Assembly: GCA_035489015.1 (NCBI GenBank)
Contig: DATHKR010000074.1
Location: 52,943-116,942 of the forward strand
Source: DATFRY01 sp035489015
GTDB taxonomy: Bacteria > Myxococcota_A > Polyangia > Haliangiales > Haliangiaceae
Length of the DNA: 64,000 nt
Reading direction: 5' to 3'
The notes under the pieces are model-generated. The model saw only the letters and a program-made list of their open reading frames with translations, was not told where the DNA came from and made no database searches. The translations under genes and the position numbers were made by a program. Below, one piece after another: positions 50,952-60,700 of this stretch. Positions within the stretch are counted from its first letter, which is position 1. Each line of letters opens with the position of its first letter.

Positions 50952-53087
50952 ATGCCGATGCCAGCCACCCGCGCTCTCTCGCCTATCCTCTTTCTGTTGC
51001 TCCCCCCGCTCGCTTCCGCCTGCAACGACGGCAACAGCGAGCCCCACACTCCGTGGACCGCGTCGACCCAGGTCGCGCTGGTCCAGTACGACACCTGCCA
51101 GCAGCTCGAGGACGACCTCAAGCTCCACGCCGTCGAGGAGCTGGACGCGCTCATCGAGCAGTACCAGTCCTGGGGCGGCAACGACGCCACCGGCGGCGAC
51201 GGCGGCGACGGCGCTGCGCCGCCCGCGACCCCCGGGGCCGATGGGGACAGCGCCGGAGGTCGTGACGAGGGGACCGACTACTCCGGCACCAACAACCAGG
51301 AGGACGGGGTCGACGAGGCCGACCTGGTCAAGACCGACGGCTACCACGTCTACCTGGTCAACGGGAACCAGCTGCACGTGTTCGATGTCCCGGAGTTCGG
51401 CCAGCTGGTGCCGGCCTCGCAGACCGAGCTCGAGGGCTACCCGTTCGAGCTCCTGCTCGACGCCGACGGAGGGCGGGCCGCGGTGTTCTCGTTCGTCCCG
51501 GTCGAGAACCTGCCCGAGGAGCATCCGCTGCGCGCGCTCGTCGCTCGCGCGGGCGCGACCGACGAGATGCCGTTCCGCACCTGGGGCCTGACCAAAATCT
51601 CGATCTACGGCGTCGAGGACTCGGCCGCGCCGGCGCTCGAGCGCGAGGTGTGGGTCGAGGGCTGGTACCAGACCGCCCGCCGGACCGACAACTCGGTCCG
51701 GGTGGTCACCGACGGCCACATCCTCATGCCCGGGCTCGACGACTTCTGGTCCTACGTGTACGGCTCGACCGATGAGATCGATCTCGACGCGGTGCGCGAG
51801 GAGGCCGCCGCCCGCATCGCCGCCGCCGACTTCGACGATCTCATCCCGCGCCTGTACGAGCGCCTGCCCGACGGCGAGGTGAGCATCCACTCGCTGGCCG
51901 GCTCCGGCTGTCGCTCGTTCTACCGCCCGACCGACAGCGCGGGCCGCTCGACCGCGACCATCCTCTCGTTCGACCTGGACGCCCCGGAGCTCGCGATCGA
52001 CTCCGACACCATCATCTCGAACTGGAGCACGGTGTACTCCTCGCGCGACCGGCTGTATCTGGCCGAGTCGGCGTGGGACTGGTGGTGGGGCTGGAGCCGG
52101 CTCGAGCCGGGTGAGGTCTACACGCCGTCCACCAACATCCACGCCTTTGACGTGAGCGGGGCCGGCCAGGCCTCCTACGTCGGATCGGGCCGCATCGAGG
52201 GCACGCTGTTCTCCCAGTTCGCGCTCGACGAGCAGGACGGCCTCCTGCGGGTGGCGGCGACCACCCAGCCCTGGCGAATGTGGTCGGAGGACGACGTGAC
52301 CTGGCGCGACCCGCCCCCCTCGGAGAGCCACATCTACGTGCTCGAGGAGGACGGCGACCAGCTGAGGACCATGGGCCACCTGGGCGGCATCGCGCCGCAG
52401 GAGTCGATCTTCGCGGCCCGCTTCCTGGCCGACGAGGCGTTCCTGGTCACCTACGAGCAGGTCGATCCACTCTTCACCATCGACCTGTCCAACCCGCGCA
52501 AGCCGTCGGTCATCGGCGCCCTCGAGGTGCCCGGCTTCTCGACCTACCTCCACCCGATCGCCGACGACCGCCTGCTGGCCATCGGCGTGGGCGGCGACGA
52601 GAACGGCGCCACCTGGAACACCCAGGTCTCGATGTTCGACGTGTCCAACCGCGCCAGCCCGTCGCTGCTCGACGGCGAAGAGCTGGTGAGCGACGGCTGG
52701 GGCTGGTCCGAGGCGCTCTACGAGCACAAGGCCTTCCAGTACTTCGAGCCGAAGAAGCTCCTGGCCATCCCGATGTCCAGCTACACCTACGAGGGCGACG
52801 ACGGCCAGAGCGAGCCCTGGGGACCCTACATCTGGCACTCCAGCCTCGAGCTCATCAGCGTGGACGCCGACACCGGCCTCGAGCGCCGCGGCTCGATCGA
52901 CCACTCGCGCTTCTTCCAGAACAGCGAGGGCTGGTGGGGAGGAGCCGACGTCCGCCGCAGCATCTTCATGGGCGACTACATCTACGTGATCAGCAGCCGG
53001 GCCCTCACCGTCAACCGCCTCGACGACCTGTCCGAGGTCGCCGCCGAGGAGCTACCCGTCCCGACCGATCTCTACTGGTGGTGGTAG
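50952..53087 (+). CDS. COG4880-type beta-propeller lipoprotein, copy 1
   Basis: 711 residues. Lipobox LPPLASAC. The family signature GTDYSGTNNQEDGVDEADLV followed by KTDGYHVYLVNGNQLHVFDV is intact, then propeller blades (GYPFELLLDADGGRAAVFSF, AFQYFEPKKLLAIPMSSYTY, GADVRRSIFMGDYIYVISS). Secreted proteins of this family are found in archaea and bacteria without known activity; protein binding or peptidase inhibition are guesses. The next gene starts two bases later and encodes a close paralogue, so this is a tandem duplication. Confidence 0.85.
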   Translation: MPMPATRALSPILFLLLPPLASACNDGNSEPHTPWTASTQVALVQYDTCQQLEDDLKLHAVEELDALIEQYQSWGGNDATGGDGGDGAAPPATPGADGDSAGGRDEGTDYSGTNNQEDGVDEADLVKTDGYHVYLVNGNQLHVFDVPEFGQLVPASQTELEGYPFELLLDADGGRAAVFSFVPVENLPEEHPLRALVARAGATDEMPFRTWGLTKISIYGVEDSAAPALEREVWVEGWYQTARRTDNSVRVVTDGHILMPGLDDFWSYVYGSTDEIDLDAVREEAAARIAAADFDDLIPRLYERLPDGEVSIHSLAGSGCRSFYRPTDSAGRSTATILSFDLDAPELAIDSDTIISNWSTVYSSRDRLYLAESAWDWWWGWSRLEPGEVYTPSTNIHAFDVSGAGQASYVGSGRIEGTLFSQFALDEQDGLLRVAATTQPWRMWSEDDVTWRDPPPSESHIYVLEEDGDQLRTMGHLGGIAPQESIFAARFLADEAFLVTYEQVDPLFTIDLSNPRKPSVIGALEVPGFSTYLHPIADDRLLAIGVGGDENGATWNTQVSMFDVSNRASPSLLDGEELVSDGWGWSEALYEHKAFQYFEPKKLLAIPMSSYTYEGDDGQSEPWGPYIWHSSLELISVDADTGLERRGSIDHSRFFQNSEGWWGGADVRRSIFMGDYIYVISSRALTVNRLDDLSEVAAEELPVPTDLYWWW

Positions 53088-53089
53088 CC

Positions 53090-55177
53090 GTGAGCCCAGC
53101 GCGACGGGCCCTCGGCCCGGCTCTCCTCCTGGCGTTCGCCCCGCTCGCCGCGTGCGACGACGGCGGCGGACGCGGGGATGGAGACGACCATGGCCGCGGG
53201 CCGTGGACCCCGTCGAGCACCGTCGCGCTGGTGCAGTACGACAGCTGCCAGGAGCTCGAGGACGACCTCCAGGCCCGCGGGCTGGACGAGCTGGACGCGA
53301 TGATCGCGTCGTGGGAGGCGGGGGCCGAGCCGCTGTGGGACGGCGCGGGCGGTGACGGCTCCGGCCCGGTGGCCGGCGACGACGGCGGCGCCGGCGGGCG
53401 CGACGAGGGCACCGACTACTCCGGCACCAACAACCAGGAGGAGGGCGTCGACGAGGCCGACCTGGTCAAGAGCGACGGCTTCCATCTCTACCTGGTCAGC
53501 GCGAACCGGCTCCACGTGTTCGACGTCCCGGCGTCCGGCCAGCTGGTGCCGAGCTCGGAGACGGCGCTCGAGGGCTATCCGTTCGAGCTCCTGCTCGACG
53601 CCGAGGGTGGCCGGGTGGCGGTCTTCTCGTCGGTGTCGGTCGCCGACCTGCCGGCGGACCACCCGCTGCACCAGGCGGTCGCCCGGGCGCAGCCGACCGA
53701 GCTCGCGCCTTACCGCACCTGGGCGCTGACCAAGATCTCGATCTACGGCGTCGAGGATCCGGCCGCGCCGTCGCTCGAGCGCGAGGTGTGGGTCGAGGGG
53801 TCGTACCAGGCAGCTCGCCGGACCGACCACTCGGTGCGGCTGGTGGTCAACGGCTCGATCCTGATGCCGGACCTCGACGCCTTCTGGTCGTACGCGTTCG
53901 ACGGCGGGGACCCCGACCCGGGTGCCGTGCGCGAGGCGATCGCGGCGACCATCACCGGCGCCGACTTCGACGACCTCGTGCCGCGCCTGTACGAGCGCCT
54001 GCCCGGCGGCGAGCTGCGCATCCACTCGCTGGCCGGCTCCGACTGCGCCTCGTTCCACCGCCCGACCGACAGCGGTGGTCGGTCGACCGCGACGATCCTG
54101 TCGTTCGATCTGGATGCCGCGGAGCTCGCGGTCGACGCCGACACGCTCATCGCCGGCTGGAGCACCGTGTACGCCTCGCGCGACCGGCTGTACCTGGCCG
54201 AGGCGGCGTGGCCGACGTGGTGGGCGTGGAACCGGCTCGAGCCGGGCGAGGTCTACACCCCGTCCACCAACATCCACGCGTTCGACGTGAGCGGGGCGGG
54301 CCAGGCCGCCTACATCGGCTCGGGCCGCATCGAGGGTACCCTGTTCGATCCGTTCTCGCTCGACGAGCAGGACGGCCTCCTGCGGGTGGCCGCGACCTCG
54401 CAGCCGTGGCGGATGTGGTCGGAGAACGGCGCGCTCGGCGAGCAACCGGTCGCGACCAGCCACATCGACGTGCTCGAGGAGCGGGCAGGCGAGCTGACCA
54501 CCGTCGGTCGCCTGGACGGCATCGCGCCGGGTGAGTCGATCTTCGCGGCCCGCTTCCTGCCCGACGAGGCCTTCCTGGTCACCTTCGAGCAGGTCGATCC
54601 ACTCTTCACCATCGACCTGTCGAACCCGCGCCAGCCGTCCCTGGTCGGCGACCTCGAGGTGCCCGGCTTCTCGACCTACCTCCACCCGATCGCCGGTGAC
54701 CGCCTGCTGACCATCGGCGTGACCGGCGACCAGAGCGGCGACCGCTGGGCCACCCAGGTGTCGCTGTTCGACGTCTCCGACCGCTCCAGCCCGGAGCTCC
54801 TCGACGGCGAGGAGCTCGTCACCGACGGCTGGGGCTGGTCCGAGGCCATGTACGAGCACAAGGCCTTCCAGTACTTCGAACCCAAAAGGCTCCTCGCCGT
54901 CCCGATCTCCAGCTACACCGTCGAAGGCGACGGCGACGAGGCCGACGACTACCAGTGGAGCTCGCGCCTCGACCTCATCGAGATCGATCCCCAGGGCCAC
55001 CTCGAGCCCCGAGGCTCCATCGATCACACCCGCTTCTTCCAGGACACCGACGCCCAGGGAGGAGCCGACGTCCGCCGCACCATCTTCATGGGCGATTACA
55101 TCTACGTCATCAGCACCCGGGCGGTGACCGTCAACCGCCTGGACGACCTCACCGAGGTCGCCGTCCAGGAGTTGTAA
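53090..55177 (+). CDS. COG4880-type beta-propeller lipoprotein, copy 2
   Basis: 695 residues from a GTG two bases after the stop of copy 1. Lipobox AFAPLAAC, then an Asp/Gly linker. It carries the same signature, DYSGTNNQEEGVDEADLVKS, and can be aligned to copy 1 over nearly its whole length at high identity by eye (for example IFAARFLPDEAFLVTFEQVD). Differences cluster in the linker and in the loop around HLDVLEE/HIYVLEE. Two products of one duplicated gene may form a heterodimer or bind related targets. Confidence 0.85.
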   Translation: MSPARRALGPALLLAFAPLAACDDGGGRGDGDDHGRGPWTPSSTVALVQYDSCQELEDDLQARGLDELDAMIASWEAGAEPLWDGAGGDGSGPVAGDDGGAGGRDEGTDYSGTNNQEEGVDEADLVKSDGFHLYLVSANRLHVFDVPASGQLVPSSETALEGYPFELLLDAEGGRVAVFSSVSVADLPADHPLHQAVARAQPTELAPYRTWALTKISIYGVEDPAAPSLEREVWVEGSYQAARRTDHSVRLVVNGSILMPDLDAFWSYAFDGGDPDPGAVREAIAATITGADFDDLVPRLYERLPGGELRIHSLAGSDCASFHRPTDSGGRSTATILSFDLDAAELAVDADTLIAGWSTVYASRDRLYLAEAAWPTWWAWNRLEPGEVYTPSTNIHAFDVSGAGQAAYIGSGRIEGTLFDPFSLDEQDGLLRVAATSQPWRMWSENGALGEQPVATSHIDVLEERAGELTTVGRLDGIAPGESIFAARFLPDEAFLVTFEQVDPLFTIDLSNPRQPSLVGDLEVPGFSTYLHPIAGDRLLTIGVTGDQSGDRWATQVSLFDVSDRSSPELLDGEELVTDGWGWSEAMYEHKAFQYFEPKRLLAVPISSYTVEGDGDEADDYQWSSRLDLIEIDPQGHLEPRGSIDHTRFFQDTDAQGGADVRRTIFMGDYIYVISTRAVTVNRLDDLTEVAVQEL

Positions 55178-55180
55178 CCC

Positions 55181-56014
55181 CTACCGGCAGGGGCCGTCGC
55201 AGTAGATGAAGTCGTCGGTGCCGTCGGTGACGAGGATCCAGACGATGGTGTCGGCCCGGATCGCCGGGTCGATCTCGGCGAGGGCGGCGGTCAGGGAGGT
55301 GACGTGGTCGGGGCCAAAGGCGAGGACGGCGAGGATCTGCTTACGCCAGCGGTCGCCCTCGGAGACGTTGTTGGTGCTCTCGAGGATGTCGGATAGCTTG
55401 CGGGTCAGGAGCTCGCTGGCCTGTTCGACGGTGTAGGGGGCGTCGAACGGGAAGGCGACCGCGCGGGTGACGCTGACACCGATCTTCTCACCGTCGATCG
55501 CGACGAGGAGATCGGTGATGGCGCCGGGGGCGTCGTACTCGATCTCGGTCTCGGTCTTGACCAGCGGGGCCAGCTCGCAGCGGGCCAGGAGCTCGAAGGC
55601 GAACACCTCGGACAGGAGCGAGCTGCCGCCCGCGTTGCCGTCGGCCAGCATCTCCCGGCCTCCGTCGGTCAGGGCGGACGCCTCCTCGTCGGTGAACGGA
55701 TGGTCGAAGGCGATGGCGCTCTCGAACAGCGACGGGAACGGGTCGGTGATCTCGTCGTCGATGACGTCGCAGTCGCCGGCGAGGGCGCCGAAGCCGGACA
55801 GCGGGAGGCCGCCGGCGTCGATCGCGCCGGCGTCGGCCGGGCTGGCGTCGGGCGGGGCAGCGTCGGCGGGGGTCGCGGCGTCGGCGATGGCCCCGCCGCT
55901 CGCGTCGGGGTCGCGGTTGCCGTCGTCGTCGTCGGAATCGCCGCCACAGGCGATCACCGGCGCGAGGACGAGGACGGAGACAAGGAGGGAGACGAACAGC
56001 GCCGGCGCACGCAC
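55181..56014 (-). CDS. Asp-rich lipoprotein, unknown function
   Basis: 277 residues; signal and lipobox APVIACGGDSDDDD followed by an Ala/Asp/Pro linker. The domain is mixed helical and strand (FPSLFESAIAFDHPFTDEEA, FAFELLARCELAPLVKTETE, IRADTIVWILVTDGTDDFIY) with a terminal YCDGPC. Unrecognised. It is convergent with the beta-propeller pair and divergent from the antiporter gene. Confidence 0.72.
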   Translation of the reverse strand: MRAPALFVSLLVSVLVLAPVIACGGDSDDDDGNRDPDASGGAIADAATPADAAPPDASPADAGAIDAGGLPLSGFGALAGDCDVIDDEITDPFPSLFESAIAFDHPFTDEEASALTDGGREMLADGNAGGSSLLSEVFAFELLARCELAPLVKTETEIEYDAPGAITDLLVAIDGEKIGVSVTRAVAFPFDAPYTVEQASELLTRKLSDILESTNNVSEGDRWRKQILAVLAFGPDHVTSLTAALAEIDPAIRADTIVWILVTDGTDDFIYCDGPCR

Positions 56015-56070
56015 CGCGCGGTTGTAACACGCGCCGGACCGGGCCGAGCCGGGCGCTATACTGGCGACCG

Positions 56071-57519
56071 ATGACCTCGGAGACCTTCATCGCCACGGTG
56101 GCGATCGTCGGGCTGGTCATCGCGGTATCGACGCTCCTGTCCGGGGCGATCGACCGGAGCGGGGTCCCGCACGCGGCGGTCTTTCTCCTGCTCGGGCTCA
56201 TGCTCGGCCCGCACGGGGTCGGCGTGCTCGACGTCGGGCTCGGCTCGCCGATCCTGCGGGTGGTCGCCACGCTCAGCCTGGTGCTGGTCCTGTTCACCGA
56301 CGCGCTCGGCCTCGATCTGGCGGAGGTGCGCCGACACATCGGCCTGGCCTTCCGGGTGCTCGTGCCGGGGACGCTGTCGACCGCGGCGATCGCCGCGCTG
56401 GCGGCCTGGTGGCTGCTCGGCCTGGCGCCGCCGGCCGCCGCGGTGCTCGGCGCGGCGCTGGCCTCGACCGATCCGGTGCTGCTGCGCGGGATGCTGCGCC
56501 GGCCGGATCTCCCGGACAGCGCGCGGCTCGCGCTCCGGCTGGAGAGCGGGCTCAACGACGTGGTGCTGCTGCCGATCGCGCTCGGCGCGATGTCGCTGAT
56601 GGGGTCGGCGGCGCCGGCGTGGGGGCGGCTGGTGGTGGACGTGCTCCTGCTCGGACCGGTGGCCGGCGTGCTGGTCGGGCTGCTGGCGGTGTCGGTCCTG
56701 GCCGGGTTTCGCCGCCGGACCGGCATCCGGCGCGACTACGAGTCGCTGTACTCGCTCGGGGTGGCGTTCAGCGCGTTCGCCGCGGCCGAGGCGGTGCACG
56801 GCAGCGGCTACCTGTCGGCGTTCGCCGCCGGGCTGACCATCCTCTACCTCGACGTGGAGCTGTGCGACTGCTTCCTCGAGTACGGCGAGACCACCGCCGA
56901 GATGGCGCTCATGTTCTCGTTCGTCCTGTTCGGGACGTCGCTCCTCTGGACCGGGCTGGGCGAGATCGACGGGCGCACGGCCCTGTTCGCGGCCATCGTG
57001 CTGGCCATCCGGCCGGCGGTGTTCCTGATCGCGCTGGCCGGCAGCGGGCTCTCGCGGGGGCCGCGGCTCATGGTGTCGTGGTTCGGTCCGCGCGGGCTGA
57101 GCTCGCTCCTCCTGGTCGCGCTGCCGGCGTTCGCCGGGATGCCGGGGGCAGAGCGGCTGCTCCATCTGTGCGGCGTGGTGGTGATCGCGTCGGTGGTGGT
57201 GCACGGCGCGTCGCTGGTGCTGCTGGCCCGGCGCGGGCGGATCCGGGCGGCGATGGCGGCGCCTGCTGCGGCCGCACCGTCGGCGCTTGCCCCGGCGCGC
57301 CCCGAGCCGGGCGGCGAGACGATCACGATCGACGAGCTGCGCGCTCTACGAGAGAGCGGCGCCCCGGTCGTGGTCGCCGACGTTCGCACCGAGCGCAGTG
57401 CGCGGTCGAGCGAGCTGGCCGCGACCGGCGCGGTCCGGATCGATCCGGACCGGGCGGTCGAGGACACCCGCGCGCTGTCGCTGCCGACCGACGCGACCAT
57501 CGCGCTCTACTGCGCTTGA
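56071..57519 (+). CDS. CPA1-type cation/proton antiporter with C-terminal rhodanese domain, ends at in-frame TGA
   Basis: 482 residues to the first stop. Eleven or twelve helices; ASTDPVLLRGMLRRPDLPDS and LESGLNDVVLLPIALGAMS are the paired Asp segments of CPA1 antiporters (ion-binding TDP, then LNDxxxLP). FGPRGLSSLLLVALP is a late family motif. After helix twelve a soluble domain begins TITIDELRALRESGAPVVVA, a rhodanese. The last residues before the stop, TIALYCA, place TGA two codons after the rhodanese active-site Cys. In the same frame the domain continues normally for 47 codons (next entry). So this is either a nonsense mutation or TGA recoding. Confidence 0.85.
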   Translation: MTSETFIATVAIVGLVIAVSTLLSGAIDRSGVPHAAVFLLLGLMLGPHGVGVLDVGLGSPILRVVATLSLVLVLFTDALGLDLAEVRRHIGLAFRVLVPGTLSTAAIAALAAWWLLGLAPPAAAVLGAALASTDPVLLRGMLRRPDLPDSARLALRLESGLNDVVLLPIALGAMSLMGSAAPAWGRLVVDVLLLGPVAGVLVGLLAVSVLAGFRRRTGIRRDYESLYSLGVAFSAFAAAEAVHGSGYLSAFAAGLTILYLDVELCDCFLEYGETTAEMALMFSFVLFGTSLLWTGLGEIDGRTALFAAIVLAIRPAVFLIALAGSGLSRGPRLMVSWFGPRGLSSLLLVALPAFAGMPGAERLLHLCGVVVIASVVVHGASLVLLARRGRIRAAMAAPAAAAPSALAPARPEPGGETITIDELRALRESGAPVVVADVRTERSARSSELAATGAVRIDPDRAVEDTRALSLPTDATIALYCA

Positions 57520-57663
57520 CCCAACGAGGCCACCAGCGCCCGGGTGGCGCTGCAGCTGCGCAGGACCGGCTGGGCCGGCGCGCGCGCGATCCTCGGCGGC
57601 TGGGACGCGTGGCAGAAGGCCGGCATGCCGGTGGAGCCGCGCCGCTGGGGCCGCGCCGCGTAG
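57520..57663 (+). other. In-frame continuation of the rhodanese domain past TGA
   Basis: Reading on from the TGA at 57517-57519 gives PNEATSARVALQLRRTGWAG, then ARAILGGWDAWQKAGMPVEP and a TAG at 57661. This is the expected end of a rhodanese domain; relatives usually read YC-x-CPNEA here, so the TGA replaces a Cys codon. The whole read-through product would be 530 residues. No other frame gives a sensible protein. Confidence 0.7.
57534..57552 (+). promoter_or_regulatory. Hairpin after the TGA, possible bacterial SECIS
   Basis: CAGCGCC / GGCGCTG (57534-57540 and 57546-57552) is a perfect seven-bp stem with a CGGGT loop, 21 bases after the TGA. Bacterial selenocysteine insertion hairpins lie at this distance and usually carry a G at the first or second loop position. 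GC-rich DNA makes chance hairpins common, so this is only suggestive. Confidence 0.3.
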
Positions 57664-57703
57664 GGTGGCCTGGCCTGGCGGGCGCGTACCTGTGCCCGTC
57701 GCG

Positions 57704-60700
57704 TCAGGGTCGAGCGGCGCGGGTGCTCGCCGCCACGCGCAGCCGCTCGCGGTAGAGCGGGTACACGCCTGGATCGCTCCGCTCGAGGGCGGCCAGCCCG
57801 CGCTCGAGCGCGGACATGTCGCCGGTCAGCGCGGCGATGAGCAGCTCGTCGTCATTGGACCCCTTGCTGTCCGGCGCGCTCGGCTCGTTGCCGCTGGCCC
57901 GGCGCGCATACTCGAGGGCCTGGGCGTAGTCGCCGGCCATGAACAGGGCCAGGGCGCGGCTCTGCTGGGACACGTGGCAGTACGGGGCCGCCTCCATGGC
58001 GCGGGCGGAGTGGGCGAGCGCCTCGTCGATCCGGCCTGTCTTGGCCAGGATGATGCCGAGCCGCTCCGGGCCCTGGTGCTCGTACGGGCGCGCGGCCGCG
58101 AACTCCTCGGCGCAGGCGATCGCCCGCTCGATCTGGTTCTGTCGCTCCAGCGCCTCGATCCACGCGGTGAAGGCGTCGTTGGCGCGCGGATCGAGCTCGA
58201 AGGCGCGCGCCGCGGCGGCGTCGGCGTCGGCGTAACGGTCGAGCCGCTCGTACGAGAAGGACAGCTCGGCCCACGCGCCGGCGTGGGGTGGCAGGCGCTG
58301 GGCCATGGCGTCGAGCTTGCGCGAGTCGCCGCTGTGGCGGGCGCGCAGGCCGGCCGCGATCACCTTCCACTCGGCGCGGTCGGCCGGATCGTCGAGCCGC
58401 TCGACCCGAACGTCGGCGGCGCGGGCCGCCAGCTCGCGGTCGAGCGAGCGACAGGCGTAGTAGATCTCGAAGGCGAGGTGCTCCGGCACCGCGTCGGCGC
58501 AGCGCGCCCGCACCCGCTCGAGCACCTCCTGGGTGCGGCCGGCCAGGCGATGGGCGGTGAGCCAGCAGCGCTCGACGAACGCGACGTCGTCCTCATCCAT
58601 CCCGGCCAGCGCGGCGAGGTCGAGGTGGCCGGCCAGCTGGTGGGCGCGCTCGTAGCGGTCGCCCATGGTGTGGCGGTGGATGAGCATGGCGAGGCCCAGG
58701 ATCGGGCTGGGCGCGGCCTGCAGCGCGCGGGAGAGGGCGCGCTCGGCCTCCTTGCGCCGGCCGAGCGCCCACAGGCAGGCCGACTGCGCGTCGTAGACGT
58801 CGCTGTCCTCGGCGGCGAGGACCGGCTCGAGCACCGCGAGCGCGGCGGACGGATCGCCGGCCAGGAGCAGCCAGGCCAGCCGCACCCGCGCGACCGGCAC
58901 CGCCGGGGCGAGCTCGACCACGCGCTCGAAGCAGGCGCGCGCCTCGTCGCGGTGCACGCCGCTGTCGTCGAGCAGGCGGGCCAGCTGCCACAGCGCGCCG
59001 GGGTCGCCGGGCGCGCGCTCGACCACGTGGCGGGCCAGGGCCAGGGCGTGGCCGCGCTGGCCCTCGTTGTCGAGGGTGGAGACCGCCTCGCGCAGGAAGT
59101 CGTCGTCGCCCAGGTGGCGCTCGGCCAGCGCGCGGAGCTGGGCCGCGGCTGCCTCGCCGGTGCCGAGCTGCTCGAGCGCTGCGAACAGCGGGCGGACCAG
59201 CTTCTCGCGGTTGCCGGTGACTCGCTCGACCGCGCCGCCGAGCGCGCCGGCGGCGTCGTCGGTGCGGCCGGTGCGGCGGAGGAAGTCGGCGCGGGCCAGG
59301 TAGGCGTCCGGGTGATCGGGCGAGCGCTGGATCATCTCGTCGAGCTCGCGCTCGGCGCCGGCGACGTCGCCCATCTGCTCGAACACCGCGGCCAGCGCGC
59401 GGCGCGCGGCGTGGCGCTCCGGGTCGATCTCGAGGCAGCGGGCCAGAGCGGCGGCCGCGGCGGGGAGCTCGCCGGTGCGGCGGGCCAGCTCGCCGGCGAC
59501 CAGGTGGTTGAACGGGTTGTCCGGCTGCGAGGCGAGCGCCACCCGCGAGAAGTGGCGGGCGCGGCGAACCAGCTGGTCGCGGGGCAGGGCAGGGCGGGTG
59601 CGAAGGCGGGTGGGGGGCATGCGCGGGCGTTGATCGGCGGGGCGGGCGCTCTCGTCGTCGTCGCTGTCGTCGTCGGAGTCGCCGTCGACCTCGGCGTCGG
59701 GGTCGCCGCCGACCTCGGCGTCGCCGTCATCGCCGTCGTCGCGGCCACCCTCGATCCCCTGGATCGCCTCGGTGTCCTCGCGGTCCTCGCCGCGCATCTC
59801 GGCCGGGGCGTCCGGCACCGTGTCACCGTCCGCGCCGTAGTCCGGCTCGGGCGCGTCGTCGGGGCTGACCGAGGCGATCACCGCGGTATCGCCATCGGCG
59901 GCGCGCCGGGTCACGACCTCGGCGCCTCCACCGATCGCCTCGATCGCGCGCAGGTAGACTGCGGTCAGGTTCTCGCTGGCCCGCACCGTGTCGGGCGCCC
60001 CGGCCAGGGCGCGCAGCAGGTACGTCTCCGCCGAGGCCAGGTCGCCGGCCAGCCAGCGCGCCTCGCCCATGCCCTGCAGGTTGTCCTCGTCGTGCCGGTC
60101 GCGCCGGTGCGCGTCGAGGAACGCGACGAACGCCTCGTCGTGGAGCCCGCGGGCCAGGAGCAGCGACGCGTGCAGGGCGAACGGCCACTCGTCGCCCGGG
60201 TAGCGGGTGCGCTGGACGGCCAGGTCGCGCAGGAGGTACTCGCGGTCGGTCTGGCCGGCGTCGGTGAGCGCGCGCAGCGCGCGGAAGCGGAGGTAGCGGG
60301 CCAGCTTGAAGTCGGGCGCGAGCGCCAGCGCCTCGTCGCAGAAGCGCACCACCTCGGCCGGGGCCAGCTCCTCGTGGCCGTCGCCGTGCACCCGCCGGCG
60401 CCGCCGCGAGCACTCGTCGACCAGGGCGAGGTGGCGGCGCTCGACCAGCCCGGCCTCGTCGCATCCGGCCCGCCGTCCCGCCGCGACCGCCTCCGGACCC
60501 AGCACCACGATGGCGCCGTTGCCGAACAGATCGCCGGCCGCCTCGGTGAAGGTGAAGCTCTTCAGCATCGGCTGGTGGCGCATCGGGTCCTGGGCCACGA
60601 ACACGCCGAGCGCGTCGTCGTAGCCGGTCAGGACCGCCACGTGCGAGCTGGTCGAGTACTCCTCCTGCACGATCACCGGGCAGCCCAGGTCGATCGCGCG

